From the NCBI GenBank assembly GCA_049303905.1, contig JBAQNP010000010.1, forward strand, positions 1 through 31,978: 31,978 nucleotides of DNA, read 5' to 3'. This document shows positions 14,461 to 22,000 of the stretch, piece by piece. Origin of the DNA: UBA2206 sp049303905 (GTDB lineage Bacteria > Patescibacteriota > Minisyncoccia > Moranbacterales > UBA2206). The notes under the pieces were generated by a model. It did no database searches. It had not been told where the DNA came from and saw only the letters and a list, made by a program, of their open reading frames with translations. Each line of letters starts with the position of its first letter. The stretch's first letter is position 1. The position numbers were made by a program, and so were the translations under genes.

Positions 14461-15600
14461 CTATTTAGCTTGGTCAATTTTTTTCTGTCCCTCATTATAT
14501 GCCTCTTCTATTTGATCTTCTATGCTTTTGGTTCTTTCGTCATATTTATCATTCACGTATTGTTTGCAATCTTCAGAAATTTCATTCTGTCCTATCGCTA
14601 ATCTGGCATTGAATTTTTCATTACTCAACTTAAGTGTACAAGAACTATGACTATTGGTCACTGAAAGCTGGCTCATACTATTGGCATTTACTTTGCTCAA
14701 AATACAGCTAGCTTCCGACATTTTGTTCATAACATTATTAAGTTCTTCTGAACTTCTGGCTGAATAATAGACTCCTCCGCCATTTTGAGAAATATTTTTT
14801 AGTTGATTCTCAGCTGTTCCGCCAACATTAAATCCAATCACATTAGTTATTAATTTTATATTATCACCATTCAATTCTTTGGCCTTGGAAACTGGATTGC
14901 CACCACAAGTTTCTTCACCATCACTAATTAGCAAAACTGAATTTTGATATTGCTCTCCTGGATATTTCGCCAAAATATCACTAGCTTTTTGCAAAGAATC
15001 GGCAATTGGCGTCCAGCCAGTAGCTTGCAAAGGAGAAACTTTGGAAGTTATCACGTCTATTTTTATTTTATCCAACCAATAAATTTCTTCTATCCCAGAA
15101 CAAGAAATAGTTTTATCCTTTGCGCTATTACTGCCCTTGTGGCCATAAGCGATGATGGAAACATTCACATCTCCATTTAAATTTTTCACAAAATTCAAAG
15201 CCGCTTCCTTAGCAATTTCAATTTTCGTTTTTCCGCCAATTTTTGGCGCCATAGAACCGGAGGAATCCAAAATTAAAACTAAGTTTTTCTTTCGATTGTC
15301 TTTTGTCTTTCCATCACAAGACGCCATATCTACTTTTCCGTAACAATCTTCATATGTTTTTCCGTATTTCGAAATAAGCGCATCGTACTGCGCGTCACAT
15401 TTAGCGTTAGCAGAAAGATCTTGATTATTATACACAGAATCCGTGTTTGTATCTGTCACCGGAGCTGTATTTTTTGCACTATTTATCTCAAAGGAAGTTT
15501 CGCTAGCAGTCTTTTGTTCTACAGTTGAACTATTCTTAGCTCCACAACCGGAAAAAATAACCGCCACCATTGCCAATGTTAGAAATAATGTTTTTTTCAT
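14461..15600 (-). CDS. von Willebrand factor A domain lipoprotein
   Basis: A 379-residue surface protein. The signal sequence MKKTLFLTLAMVAVIFSGC ends in a lipobox with C19 as the lipidated residue. A Ser/Thr-rich spacer (20-65) and a short Cys-containing segment (C68, C86, C95) precede the vWA domain (about 105-295). All MIDAS elements are visible: D112-S-S-G-S116, then T in ATGWTPI, then D in LLISDGEETCGG. The domain should therefore bind a metal-coordinated ligand, as vWA adhesins and chaperone partners do. The last 80 residues are polar and end in a predicted coiled coil (DERTKSIEDQIEEAYNEGQKKIDQAK region). It is the first gene of the three-gene envelope operon. TATAAT lies about 40 bp upstream, and no Shine-Dalgarno site is seen. 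Confidence 0.9.
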   Translation of the reverse strand: MKKTLFLTLAMVAVIFSGCGAKNSSTVEQKTASETSFEINSAKNTAPVTDTNTDSVYNNQDLSANAKCDAQYDALISKYGKTYEDCYGKVDMASCDGKTKDNRKKNLVLILDSSGSMAPKIGGKTKIEIAKEAALNFVKNLNGDVNVSIIAYGHKGSNSAKDKTISCSGIEEIYWLDKIKIDVITSKVSPLQATGWTPIADSLQKASDILAKYPGEQYQNSVLLISDGEETCGGNPVSKAKELNGDNIKLITNVIGFNVGGTAENQLKNISQNGGGVYYSARSSEELNNVMNKMSEASCILSKVNANSMSQLSVTNSHSSCTLKLSNEKFNARLAIGQNEISEDCKQYVNDKYDERTKSIEDQIEEAYNEGQKKIDQAK

Positions 15601-15640
15601 ATTTTTTGTTTTTATCTTATAAAATAAAATTTACTTTTTT

Positions 15641-15646
15641 ATTATA
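15641..15646 (-). promoter_or_regulatory. -10 box of the vWA operon, made from the rnhB-tail stop codon
   Basis: On the minus strand ATGG-TATAAT: the TATAAT overlaps the TAA stop of the duplicated rnhB tail. No good -35 box is seen. If used, the vWA operon depends on the duplicated tail for its promoter. Confidence 0.4.
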
Positions 15647-15719
15647 CCATACATTTTCGGACCGGCCGGAAACTTTTGCGGTGGATTTCACAGGGGCCAT
15701 GTTTTTTAAACATATCCAT
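15642..15719 (-). pseudogene. Second copy of the rnhB 3' end (25 codons plus stop)
   Basis: The minus strand reads MDMFKKHGPCEIHRKSFR then PVRKCMV and stop. The true end of RNase HII (16705-16782) reads MDALKKHGPCEIHRKSFR then PVRKCMV and stop. The 78-bp copies differ at roughly 16 bases, nearly all synonymous, so both evolved as working rnhB ends before being brought together. The copy begins 3 bp after the fic stop and in the same frame. It is direct evidence that fic lies between an intact rnhB and a displaced rnhB tail. Confidence 0.9.
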
Positions 15720-15722
15720 TTT

Positions 15723-16646
15723 TTATTTTCTATTCACAATATCAAAACCATCCGCTACCGCATCGCAGATGAAATTTTCTAGTTGAGTGAAATCGTTTTT
15801 GAGTTGCGCTGAGCGAAGATAGGTATAATATAATCGCTTGTTTTCTTGTTTTATCACCGCCGGAGCAATATTGCTTTTTAGAAGCATCGCCACCAAAATC
15901 AATCTTCCGATTCGTCCGTTGCCATCGGAAAATGGATGAATTTGTTCAAATCGAGCGTGGATATTGGAAGTATGACCAATTATATCCTTTGGTTTTTTAT
16001 TTAAATCTGCAAAAAGACTTTCCATTAATTTTGGAACCTTGAGATAATTGGCCGTTGGCACATTTGAGCCAACAATTCGCACTCCGTGTCGACGATAAAA
16101 ACCGGCGTCGTCTCTAATCCCATTCATTAGAATACCGTGCAATTTTAAAACTAATTCTTCGTTGATTTTTTTTATATCTTCCAATTGCCTAAAGAGATAT
16201 TTCAAAGCCGTTTGATGATTTTTAACTTCAAGTTGCTCCACCAAACTTTTGTCAGGTATTGTTCTGTTGTTAAACATAATGTCGGCAGTTTCATCCTCCG
16301 ACAAAGTCGATCCTTCTATTTTATTAGAATTATAAGTAAGGGAAAGCATAAATTGATCGCGGATGTCTGGATTTTTCAAAATAATTCCTAAAATATTTTT
16401 ATGTTTACTGGCTTCTTTAGCAATCAATTCTTTTTTAGCCAATAGAACAGTTTTGGGAATTGTTTTTTGCCCCGTATATTCAAGATACATTGCGTTAATG
16501 GCCATTTCCTGCTTTTTTCTTGGCTGAGATTTTCCAGTCCACCAATTATTCAGCGCCACAAAAGAAACGCCTATTTTAGCCGCCATTTTAGTCTGGGTGA
16601 GACCCGACAAATCTTGGATGATTTTTAACTTATCTTTCGTATTCAT
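15723..16646 (-). CDS. Fic-domain AMP-transferase-like protein with N-terminal HTH
   Basis: A 307-residue protein. Residues 5-60 form an XRE-like helix-turn-helix (LTQTKMAAKIGVSFVALNNWWTG). An inhibitory helix motif S107-N-K-I-E111-G precedes the Fic core, matching the (S/T)xxxE(G/N) motif of self-inhibited Fic proteins. The catalytic loop is complete: H237-P-F-S-D-G-N-G-R-I-G-R248. Such enzymes transfer AMP (or other nucleotide parts) to hydroxyl side chains of target proteins; the target is unknown. The HTH suggests it also binds DNA and represses itself; two copies of TTTATAAAGTTT lie in its promoter region. ATG 16646 is 6 nt after a perfect -10 box, so the mRNA is probably leaderless. It sits between rnhB and a duplicated rnhB tail, which suggests acquisition by transfer. 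Confidence 0.92.
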   Translation of the reverse strand: MNTKDKLKIIQDLSGLTQTKMAAKIGVSFVALNNWWTGKSQPRKKQEMAINAMYLEYTGQKTIPKTVLLAKKELIAKEASKHKNILGIILKNPDIRDQFMLSLTYNSNKIEGSTLSEDETADIMFNNRTIPDKSLVEQLEVKNHQTALKYLFRQLEDIKKINEELVLKLHGILMNGIRDDAGFYRRHGVRIVGSNVPTANYLKVPKLMESLFADLNKKPKDIIGHTSNIHARFEQIHPFSDGNGRIGRLILVAMLLKSNIAPAVIKQENKRLYYTYLRSAQLKNDFTQLENFICDAVADGFDIVNRK

Positions 16647-16652
16647 AAAGCT

Positions 16653-16704
16653 ATTATACTAAACTTTATAAAGTTTGTCAATATTTTATGTTTTTATAAA
16701 GTTT
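16653..16704 (-). promoter_or_regulatory. fic promoter with palindromic operator
   Basis: Minus strand: TTGACA (complement of 16676-16681), a 17-bp spacer and TATAAT (complement of 16653-16658) is a consensus sigma70 promoter. The spacer is almost wholly the perfect palindrome AAACTTTATAAAGTTT (16661-16676). A second TTTATAAAGTTT lies at 16693-16704, 28 bp away, directly against the rnhB stop. A protein bound here would block RNA polymerase. Confidence 0.75.
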
Positions 16705-17406
16705 CTATACCATACACTTCCTCACCGGTCGAAAACTTTTTCGGTGGATTTCGCAGGGGCCGTGCTTTTTTAGGGCGTCCATGTGTATTTTTGTGCCATA
16801 ACCTTTATGCTGGGCAAAATTATATTCAGGATAAATTTTGTGCATTTCTTCCATCATGCGATCGCGCGTCACTTTGGCATAAATTGAAGCGGCGGAAATT
16901 GATTTCACAAACTTATCTCCACTCACAATCGCACGTTGCTCAAATGAAAAGTTGGGAATTTTTTTGTTGCCGTCCAGAAGAATTATCATTTTCGAATTAT
17001 CAAAATCTTGAATTTTCTTTTTTAACTGCGAAACCGCACTTTTCATTGCGAGGAAACTTGCTTCCAAAATATTCACTCGATCAATTGTCCGATGATCACA
17101 AATCCCCACCCCGACATGAAAATTCTCCCCAATAAAATCAAACAGTCTTTCCCGCTGTTTTTCTGAGAGCATTTTGGAATCGCGAATAAGATTGAATTTT
17201 TCCAAATCCTCCTCGTCCTTAGGAATATCCGAGGTCTCACCTCGAGAAACTCGAGGTGAGACCTCAAGAAAAGCTGATTTATAAACACAAGCACACGCCA
17301 CAACCGGTCCGGCCAGTGGCCCTCTCCCCACCTCATCAATCCCGATGATAATCTCATATCCCTCGGCAATTAATTTTTCTTCTAACTCAAATGTTGACTT
17401 TATCAT
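16705..17406 (-). CDS. rnhB: Ribonuclease HII
   Basis: A 233-residue enzyme that cuts the RNA strand of RNA-DNA hybrids and starts removal of misincorporated ribonucleotides. The catalytic signature GIDEVGRGPLAGPVVA carries D24 and E25. DSKMLSEKQRERLFD, the ILLDGN Asp and AASIYAKVTRDRMM supply the remaining acidic residues, and the end GPCEIHRKSFRPVR is typical. Between the VVACACVY strand and DSKMLS there is an additional loop of about 20 residues, of which EVSPRVSRGETS (48-59) is encoded by a perfect DNA palindrome. Start: ATG 17406, with a TATAAT box exactly 6 nt upstream, so probably leaderless. The last 25 codons are duplicated beyond fic. Confidence 0.96.
   Translation of the reverse strand: MIKSTFELEEKLIAEGYEIIIGIDEVGRGPLAGPVVACACVYKSAFLEVSPRVSRGETSDIPKDEEDLEKFNLIRDSKMLSEKQRERLFDFIGENFHVGVGICDHRTIDRVNILEASFLAMKSAVSQLKKKIQDFDNSKMIILLDGNKKIPNFSFEQRAIVSGDKFVKSISAASIYAKVTRDRMMEEMHKIYPEYNFAQHKGYGTKIHMDALKKHGPCEIHRKSFRPVRKCMV
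17231..17265. repeat. Perfect palindrome inside the rnhB coding sequence
   Basis: GAGGTCTCACCTCGAG (17231-17246), loop AAA, then its exact complement CTCGAGGTGAGACCTC (17250-17265). It keeps the rnhB frame open and encodes residues 48-59. Confidence 0.9.
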
Positions 17407-17412
17407 AAGATT

Positions 17413-17418
17413 ATTATA
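17413..17418 (-). promoter_or_regulatory. -10 box of rnhB, leaderless geometry
   Basis: Complement of ATTATA gives TATAAT, with exactly 6 nt to the rnhB ATG. The -35 region is weak. Confidence 0.5.
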
Positions 17419-17518
17419 TCCTTAAATATACTTTTTTAACAGTCTGATTTAACATAATCAGCTTTAGAAAAGCATGATTCAATATTCTTTAACAATCAAA
17501 CATTTACGGAGACCAAGT

Positions 17519-17845
17519 ATGCGATTATTTAGAAAATTATTAATACTCGTTCTTATTATGTTGGCCTTCGTCGAATTTAATTTTAGGCCAAGCGTGGAAG
17601 AAAGACTAATCCTAGAATTAAACAATGTTCATGCTGAGATAGTTAAGGGCAAAGCCATATTCAATGAAATGAAACACAATCCTACATGTACCACCGTTAT
17701 GCTTAATGAAATGGGATGCGATCTTAATTATTTTATTGCATTTTTTAACAAAAAACTGCATGAGATATCAATATTGCCATCCTTCAAAAACAGAAAATCA
17801 TTACCAAGAGAAATAAATTTAATTGAAAAAATCAACTGCCCATAA
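17519..17845 (+). CDS. Small membrane-anchored protein A, unknown
   Basis: A 108-residue protein from ATG 17519, chosen because an ACGGAG site lies 8 nt upstream; a longer frame from 17474 has no such signal. One N-terminal anchor or signal helix (MRLFRKLLILVLIMLAFVEF) precedes a soluble domain with a helical look. The C-terminal pattern CDLNYFIAFFNKKLHEI...LPREINLIEKINC resembles the end of the next gene product (CAVNKAITQFNKE...LLPEIEKFNIKC). The two look like diverged tandem paralogs with matching first and last cysteines. No family recognised. It is the first gene of a three-gene small-protein operon ending at the 18431-18469 terminator. Confidence 0.7.
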   Translation: MRLFRKLLILVLIMLAFVEFNFRPSVEERLILELNNVHAEIVKGKAIFNEMKHNPTCTTVMLNEMGCDLNYFIAFFNKKLHEISILPSFKNRKSLPREINLIEKINCP

Positions 17846-17872
17846 AATTTACCCTCAAAAGGAGAAACCGAC

Positions 17873-18259
17873 ATGACAGAAACAAAAACGGTATTACCAG
17901 AAATAACAGAACAAAAAGAGCTGAGCAGACCATGGGGAAAACTTTTTTATGCTTGTTTATTCTTACTCGCAATATCATTTTTTTTGAGCATGTTAATGCT
18001 CCATCCTCATTTTAACAACAGCGAACCCGTAAAAATAACAACCTTGGATGAGTTAAACGCCTACTCGGCCTGGATTATCGAAGAAAAAGAAAGGGTGGAA
18101 AAAAACGGAAGCAAAGAAGATAAATGCGCCGTAAACAAAGCAATAACGCAATTCAATAAAGAAAGGGGGAATTTTCTCTCTTCTCCCACTTTTCTGGAAA
18201 AAGAATTATTGCTTCCGGAAATTGAAAAATTCAACATAAAATGTGAGGAGGCGCCATGA
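17873..18259 (+). CDS. Small membrane-anchored protein B, likely paralog of A
   Basis: A 128-residue protein. A short cytosolic N-terminus (MTETKTVLPEITEQKELSRP) leads to one membrane helix (about 26-46), then an extracytoplasmic helical domain that opens TTLDELNAYSAWIIEEKERVE and carries two cysteines (C84 and C125) in the same relative places as protein A. AAGGAGA lies about 7 nt before ATG 17873. The gene starts 27 bp after the stop of A and ends in an ATGA overlap with the next short gene. No family or enzymatic motif is visible. Two conserved cysteines on the outer side suggest one disulfide (inference). Confidence 0.72.
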   Translation: MTETKTVLPEITEQKELSRPWGKLFYACLFLLAISFFLSMLMLHPHFNNSEPVKITTLDELNAYSAWIIEEKERVEKNGSKEDKCAVNKAITQFNKERGNFLSSPTFLEKELLLPEIEKFNIKCEEAP

Positions 18260-18417
18260 ATGTTGATCAAAAAATAACTTTATCTTCCGGTCTGACAGTG
18301 GTAATTGACACTGTCTTTCGAAAAACCAAGGAAGGTTTTGCGTGCATTGCACACTATATACATGCAGACACCTGTTTTTTTGCCATTCTTGGAGAGAATG
18401 GCGAAATAATATTATAA
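18256..18417 (+). CDS. 53-residue small protein, unknown
   Basis: A short gene whose ATG overlaps the stop of protein B (ATGA) behind a GAGGAGG site. It opens MNVDQKITLSSGLTVVIDTV, has a central KEGFACIAHYIHADTCFFAIL (two Cys, two His) and ends GENGEIIL. No membrane helix is convincing. Translational coupling to the upstream gene and the terminator 14 bp after the stop support it as a real third member of this operon. I recognise no family. Confidence 0.6.
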   Translation: MNVDQKITLSSGLTVVIDTVFRKTKEGFACIAHYIHADTCFFAILGENGEIIL

Positions 18418-18430
18418 AAAAATCTCTCCG

Positions 18431-18469
18431 AAAAGGGTTCCCGCGACAATCGCACGGGAATCCTTTTTT
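18431..18469 (+). terminator. Terminator of the small-protein operon
   Basis: AAAAGGGTTCCCG (18431-18443) pairs with CGGGAATCCTTTT (18455-18467), followed by a T-run. Confidence 0.85.
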
Positions 18470-18481
18470 ATTTTTCCCAAT

Positions 18482-18773
18482 AAAAAAAGAACCTACTAGT
18501 ATTGTTCTTATCTTTTAGATAAAAGATAAGAAAACTTTCTACTACAGATTCTAGTTTATTTACAGAGGTCCCAAACGACCAGCCCCGCGACAATATCGCC
18601 GGGACCCCTGCTGTTGAGGTTTCCACCAAGGCTCGCTCCCGTCGCGAGCCTGCCCTAGCCAACTTACAAAGTCTTAATCCTTGTGTTGACCATGGAGTTA
18701 CCTCCGGGTTATTGGGTTTTTGTTTCGCCTCGATTCGATTCAAAGTCGAACCAAGGGACCCCAGACAATTGTT
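18482..18773 (-). ncRNA. Unidentified structured RNA, about 290 nt
   Basis: A strong minus-strand promoter (18780-18809) and a U7 terminator (complement of 18482-18488, preceded by AAGAAC/GUUCUU pairing) bound a stretch with no convincing gene. An 8-bp helix closes the 5' domain: GGGGUCCC (complement of 18755-18762) with GGGACCUC (complement of 18565-18572). Inside are GGAG-GUAA-CUCC with a GNRA-type loop, the perfect 7-bp hairpin GGCUCGC/GCGAGCC, and a CCC...GGG stem around GGCGAUAUUGUCGC. Near the 3' end a 12-bp hairpin TTCTTATCTTTT/AAAAGATAAGAA overlaps one arm of the terminator, so the two folds exclude each other. I could not match it to RNase P, SRP, 6S or tmRNA. A 9-codon ORF (MVNTRIKTL) overlaps the GNRA hairpin and may be chance. 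Confidence 0.65.
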
Positions 18774-18779
18774 AAATAA

Positions 18780-18809
18780 TTTATAGCATCATTGCTAAAT
18801 TTTTGTCAA
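18780..18809 (-). promoter_or_regulatory. Promoter of the structured RNA
   Basis: Minus strand TTGACA (complement of 18804-18809), an 18-bp spacer ending TGC, and TATAAA (complement of 18780-18785). Start predicted at about 18773. Confidence 0.75.
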
Positions 18810-18831
18810 GTATTCCTTCTTATGCTAAACT
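18803..18831 (+). promoter_or_regulatory. Divergent promoter sharing its -35 box
   Basis: TTGTCA (18803-18808), a 17-bp spacer ending TGC, then TAAACT (18826-18831). The -35 overlaps the -35 of the minus-strand RNA promoter by five bases. Confidence 0.55.
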
Positions 18832-18846
18832 GTATTTAATGAATTC

Positions 18847-18895
18847 ATTCGCGATTCGCAATATTCGCATATATTCGCGGATTAGCATCATTATT
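18847..18895. repeat. ATTCGC-word repeat
   Basis: Four ATTCGC words at 18847, 18854, 18863 and 18873 followed by GGATTAGCATCATT. It looks like a C-variant of the ATTCGTA repeat family. Confidence 0.5.
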
Positions 18896-18930
18896 AATTC
18901 ACCTGCAAAACCCACTGGGCAACCTGGGCT

Positions 18931-18993
18931 ATGAGGAGAACAAATCATATGAAAATAATTATACTATTTTTTAAAGTCTGGACTAGTAATTAA
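18931..18993 (+). CDS. Tiny ORF ending inside a terminator
   Basis: ATG 18931 or, more likely, ATG 18949 (behind GAGGAG) gives a 14-residue peptide MKIIILFFKVWTSN. Its last codons form the 5' arm of the terminator at 18981-19013. It may be a leader peptide, a very small membrane peptide or a remnant. Confidence 0.35.
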   Translation: MRRTNHMKIIILFFKVWTSN

Positions 18994-19013
18994 ATTTAAC
19001 TAGTCTTTTATTT
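18981..19013 (+). terminator. Terminator upstream of dnaE
   Basis: GACTAGT (18981-18987) pairs perfectly with ACTAGTC (18999-19005), followed by TTTTATTT. Confidence 0.8.
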
Positions 19014-19021
19014 CGCTCAAT

Positions 19022-19088
19022 TTACGAAAATACGAATTAAACTAAATTACTAATTCGTACTTTCGCTAGATTCGTATTTTAGTAAATA
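19022..19088 (+). repeat. ATTCGTA/TACGAAT repeat, dnaE copy
   Basis: Contains TTTACGAAAATACGAATTAAACTA, cut here by words: TTTACGAA, TACGAATT, TACTAATTCGTACTTTCG, GATTCGTATTTTAG. It ends 3 bp before the dnaE ATG. The left half is partly complementary to the right half, so it can fold. Confidence 0.6.
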
Positions 19089-19091
19089 TTT

Positions 19092-22000
19092 ATGAAATTT
19101 ACCCACCTCCACGTCCACACCCATTATTCCCTCCTTGATGGTCTCGCTAAAATCGATGACATTCTTGATCGTGCTAAGGAGCTTGGAATGGATTCTTTGG
19201 CCATTACCGATCACGGCGTACTTTATGGCGCCATTGAGTTCTATATCAAAGCCAAAGAGCGCGGGATAAAGCCGATTATCGGTTGTGAAATGTATCTCAC
19301 AGCTGGAGATTATTTGAGCAAAAATAACACGCAAGAAGACAAAACTCGCTATCATCTGATTCTTCTAGCTAAAAATGAAATTGGGTATAAAAATCTAATG
19401 AAATTAATTTCGGTAGCGCACCTAGAAGGGTTTTATTATAAACCCAGAATCAATAAGGAACTTTTGCGAAAATATAGCGAAGGACTAATTGGTCTCAGCG
19501 CTTGCGCTCAAGGAGAGATTCCAGAAACTGCCATAAATGGCAAAATTGAAGATGCCCAAAAGTTAGCCTTGGAATATCAAGAAATTTTTGGCAAAGGAAA
19601 TTTCTATCTGGAAATTCAACATCATCCAAAAATGGCTAATCAAAAAATCGCCAACGATGCTCTGATTGAAATTTCCAAAAAATTCGACATTCCGCTGGTG
19701 GCCACTAATGATATTCATTATATAAATAAAGAAGACAATGTAATTCAAGATATTTTGTTGTGCATTCAGACTAACCGCAAAGTCACCGAAACTAACCGCA
19801 TGAATTTGATGGATTTTGAACTTTATCTCAAAAGTCCCGAGGAAATGGCTTCGCATTTTGAGCATGTACCTGAAGCTCTCACTAACACTCAAGAAATTGT
19901 GGACAAATGTAATTTAGAAATAACTTTAGGAGAAACTCAACTCCCTCATTTTGATGTACCCGAGGGATATGACGCTGAAACATATCTTCTCAAAATTACC
20001 AACGATGGCCTCAAAAAAAGATTTGGTGACGATATAACTGAAATACATAAGGAAAGAATGAAATATGAATTAGATGTCATCCAAAAGACCGGTTTTGCGT
20101 CATACTTTCTTATCGTGCAAGATTTTGTTAACTGGGCTAAGGAGCAAGGCATCGTGGTGGGCCCAGGGCGTGGTAGCGCGGCCGGAAGTTTTGTTTCCTA
20201 TCTCATCGGCATCACCAACATTGATCCAATAAAATATGATTTACTTTTTGAAAGATTTTTGAACCCTGAAAGAATCTCCATGCCCGATGTTGATATGGAC
20301 TTTGCTGACGATCGACGAGATGAAGTTCTGGAATATGTTCGGCAAAAATATGGCAACGACCACGTCGCCCAAATTATCACCTTTGGAACTATGGCTGCCC
20401 GCGCGGCTATTCGAGACGCTGGACGAGCACTCGGACTCCCGTATGATTTTTGCGACAAAACTGCCAAGATGATTCCGATGTTTTCTACAATTTCCGATGC
20501 ATTGGAACAAGTCAAAGAATTTAGTGACCTACACAAAAATGATGAGGGCGGAAAAAAATTAATTGACAGTGCTTCGCGCCTTGAAGGTGTGGTGCGTCAT
20601 GCCTCAATGCATGCTTGCGGAGTAGTTATCACCAAAGAACCCGTAACAGAATATACTCCTTTGCAAAAAATAACCGGCAAGGGTGATGGCACCGTGACGC
20701 AATATTCCTCTTCGACTAAATATAGTTTTGTGGAAAAAATTGGTCTGCTCAAGATGGACTTTTTGGGACTAAAAAATCTCACCATTATTCAAAATGCCTT
20801 GAAGATTGTGAAAAAAACTTATGGTCAAGATATTGATATCAATGACATTCCACTGGAAGACGAAAAAACTTTCAAACTTTTGCAAGAAGCTAGAACGACC
20901 GGAGTGTTTCAATTAGAAAGTTCCGGCATGAAAAGATATTTGAAACTTTTGAAACCCAATGTTTTGGAAGACATCATTGCAATGGTGGCGTTGTACCGCC
21001 CAGGGCCAATGGATTGGATTCCCGATTTTATTTCTAGAAAACACGGCGAGAAAGAAATCAAATATTTGCATCCAAATTTGAAACCAATTTTGGAAAAAAC
21101 TTATGGCGTAGCCGTCTATCAAGAACAAGTTATGCAGATTGCTCAAGCTTTGGCTGGTTTCACGCTTGGCGAAGCGGATGTGCTTCGAAAAGCTATGGGC
21201 AAAAAAATCTTCGCCCTGATTCAAGAACAAAAACATAAATTCATTGAGGGTTGTATGAAACAAGGCATCGCGGGCACAGTGGGTGAAAAAGTTTTTGCCT
21301 ACATTGAACCTTTTGCGGGGTATGGGTTCAACAGAAGTCATGCTGCTTGTTATGCTCTCGTTGGCTATCAAACGGCCTATCTCAAAGCGCATTTTCCAGC
21401 CGAATTTATGGCAGCACTTCTTACTTCCGATCAAGACAACATCGATCGCGTGGCGATTGAAATTGCTGAATGTCGAGAAATGGGCATTGAAGTTTTGCCA
21501 CCCAATGTCAATGAGAGTTTTGAACAATTTGCGGTGATCACTGACAATGAAAAAAATACCAAGAAAATTCGTTTTGGATTAAATGCGGTGAAAAATGTTG
21601 GCCACACCATTGCGCATGAAATCGTGGAAGAAAGAAAAAGAAACGGAAAATTTTTGAGTCTTAATGATTTTGTGGAAAGAGTGCGCCACAAAGATCTTAA
21701 TAAAAAATCAATCGAGGCCCTTTCGAAAGTTGGCGCGCTAGAAGAATTTTCCGAAAGAAACTCCATCATCGCTTCCATTGAAAATATCTTGGCTCATTCA
21801 AAGAATATTGAAAAATTGAAAAACTCAAATCAAACAAGTCTCTTTGGAGACGCGGATATTAAATTGCCACCGATAAAATTAGAGGCCTCTATAGAAGCCT
21901 CTAAAAAAGAACGCTTGCTTTGGGAAAAAGAACTTCTTGGACTATATATTAGCGATCATCCCGTCAAAGATTATCAAGAATATTTTGAAAAAATGGCCTT

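Noticed and set aside
18468..18743. 91-codon minus-strand open frame over the structured RNA
   Set aside because: No initiation signal, composition follows the GC-rich hairpins, and the frame runs through the terminator. Treated as a by-product of the RNA gene.
18482..18773. The minus-strand RNA as tmRNA, because it opens GGGG...GGUUCGAC
   Set aside because: No 3' CCA end or T-arm-like GGTTCGAnTCC near the 3' side, and no tag frame ending in hydrophobic Ala-rich residues. The closing helix does not fit a tRNA-like acceptor.
20913..21527. 204-codon minus-strand frame inside dnaE
   Set aside because: Antisense shadow of a strongly conserved polymerase region; no initiation signal.
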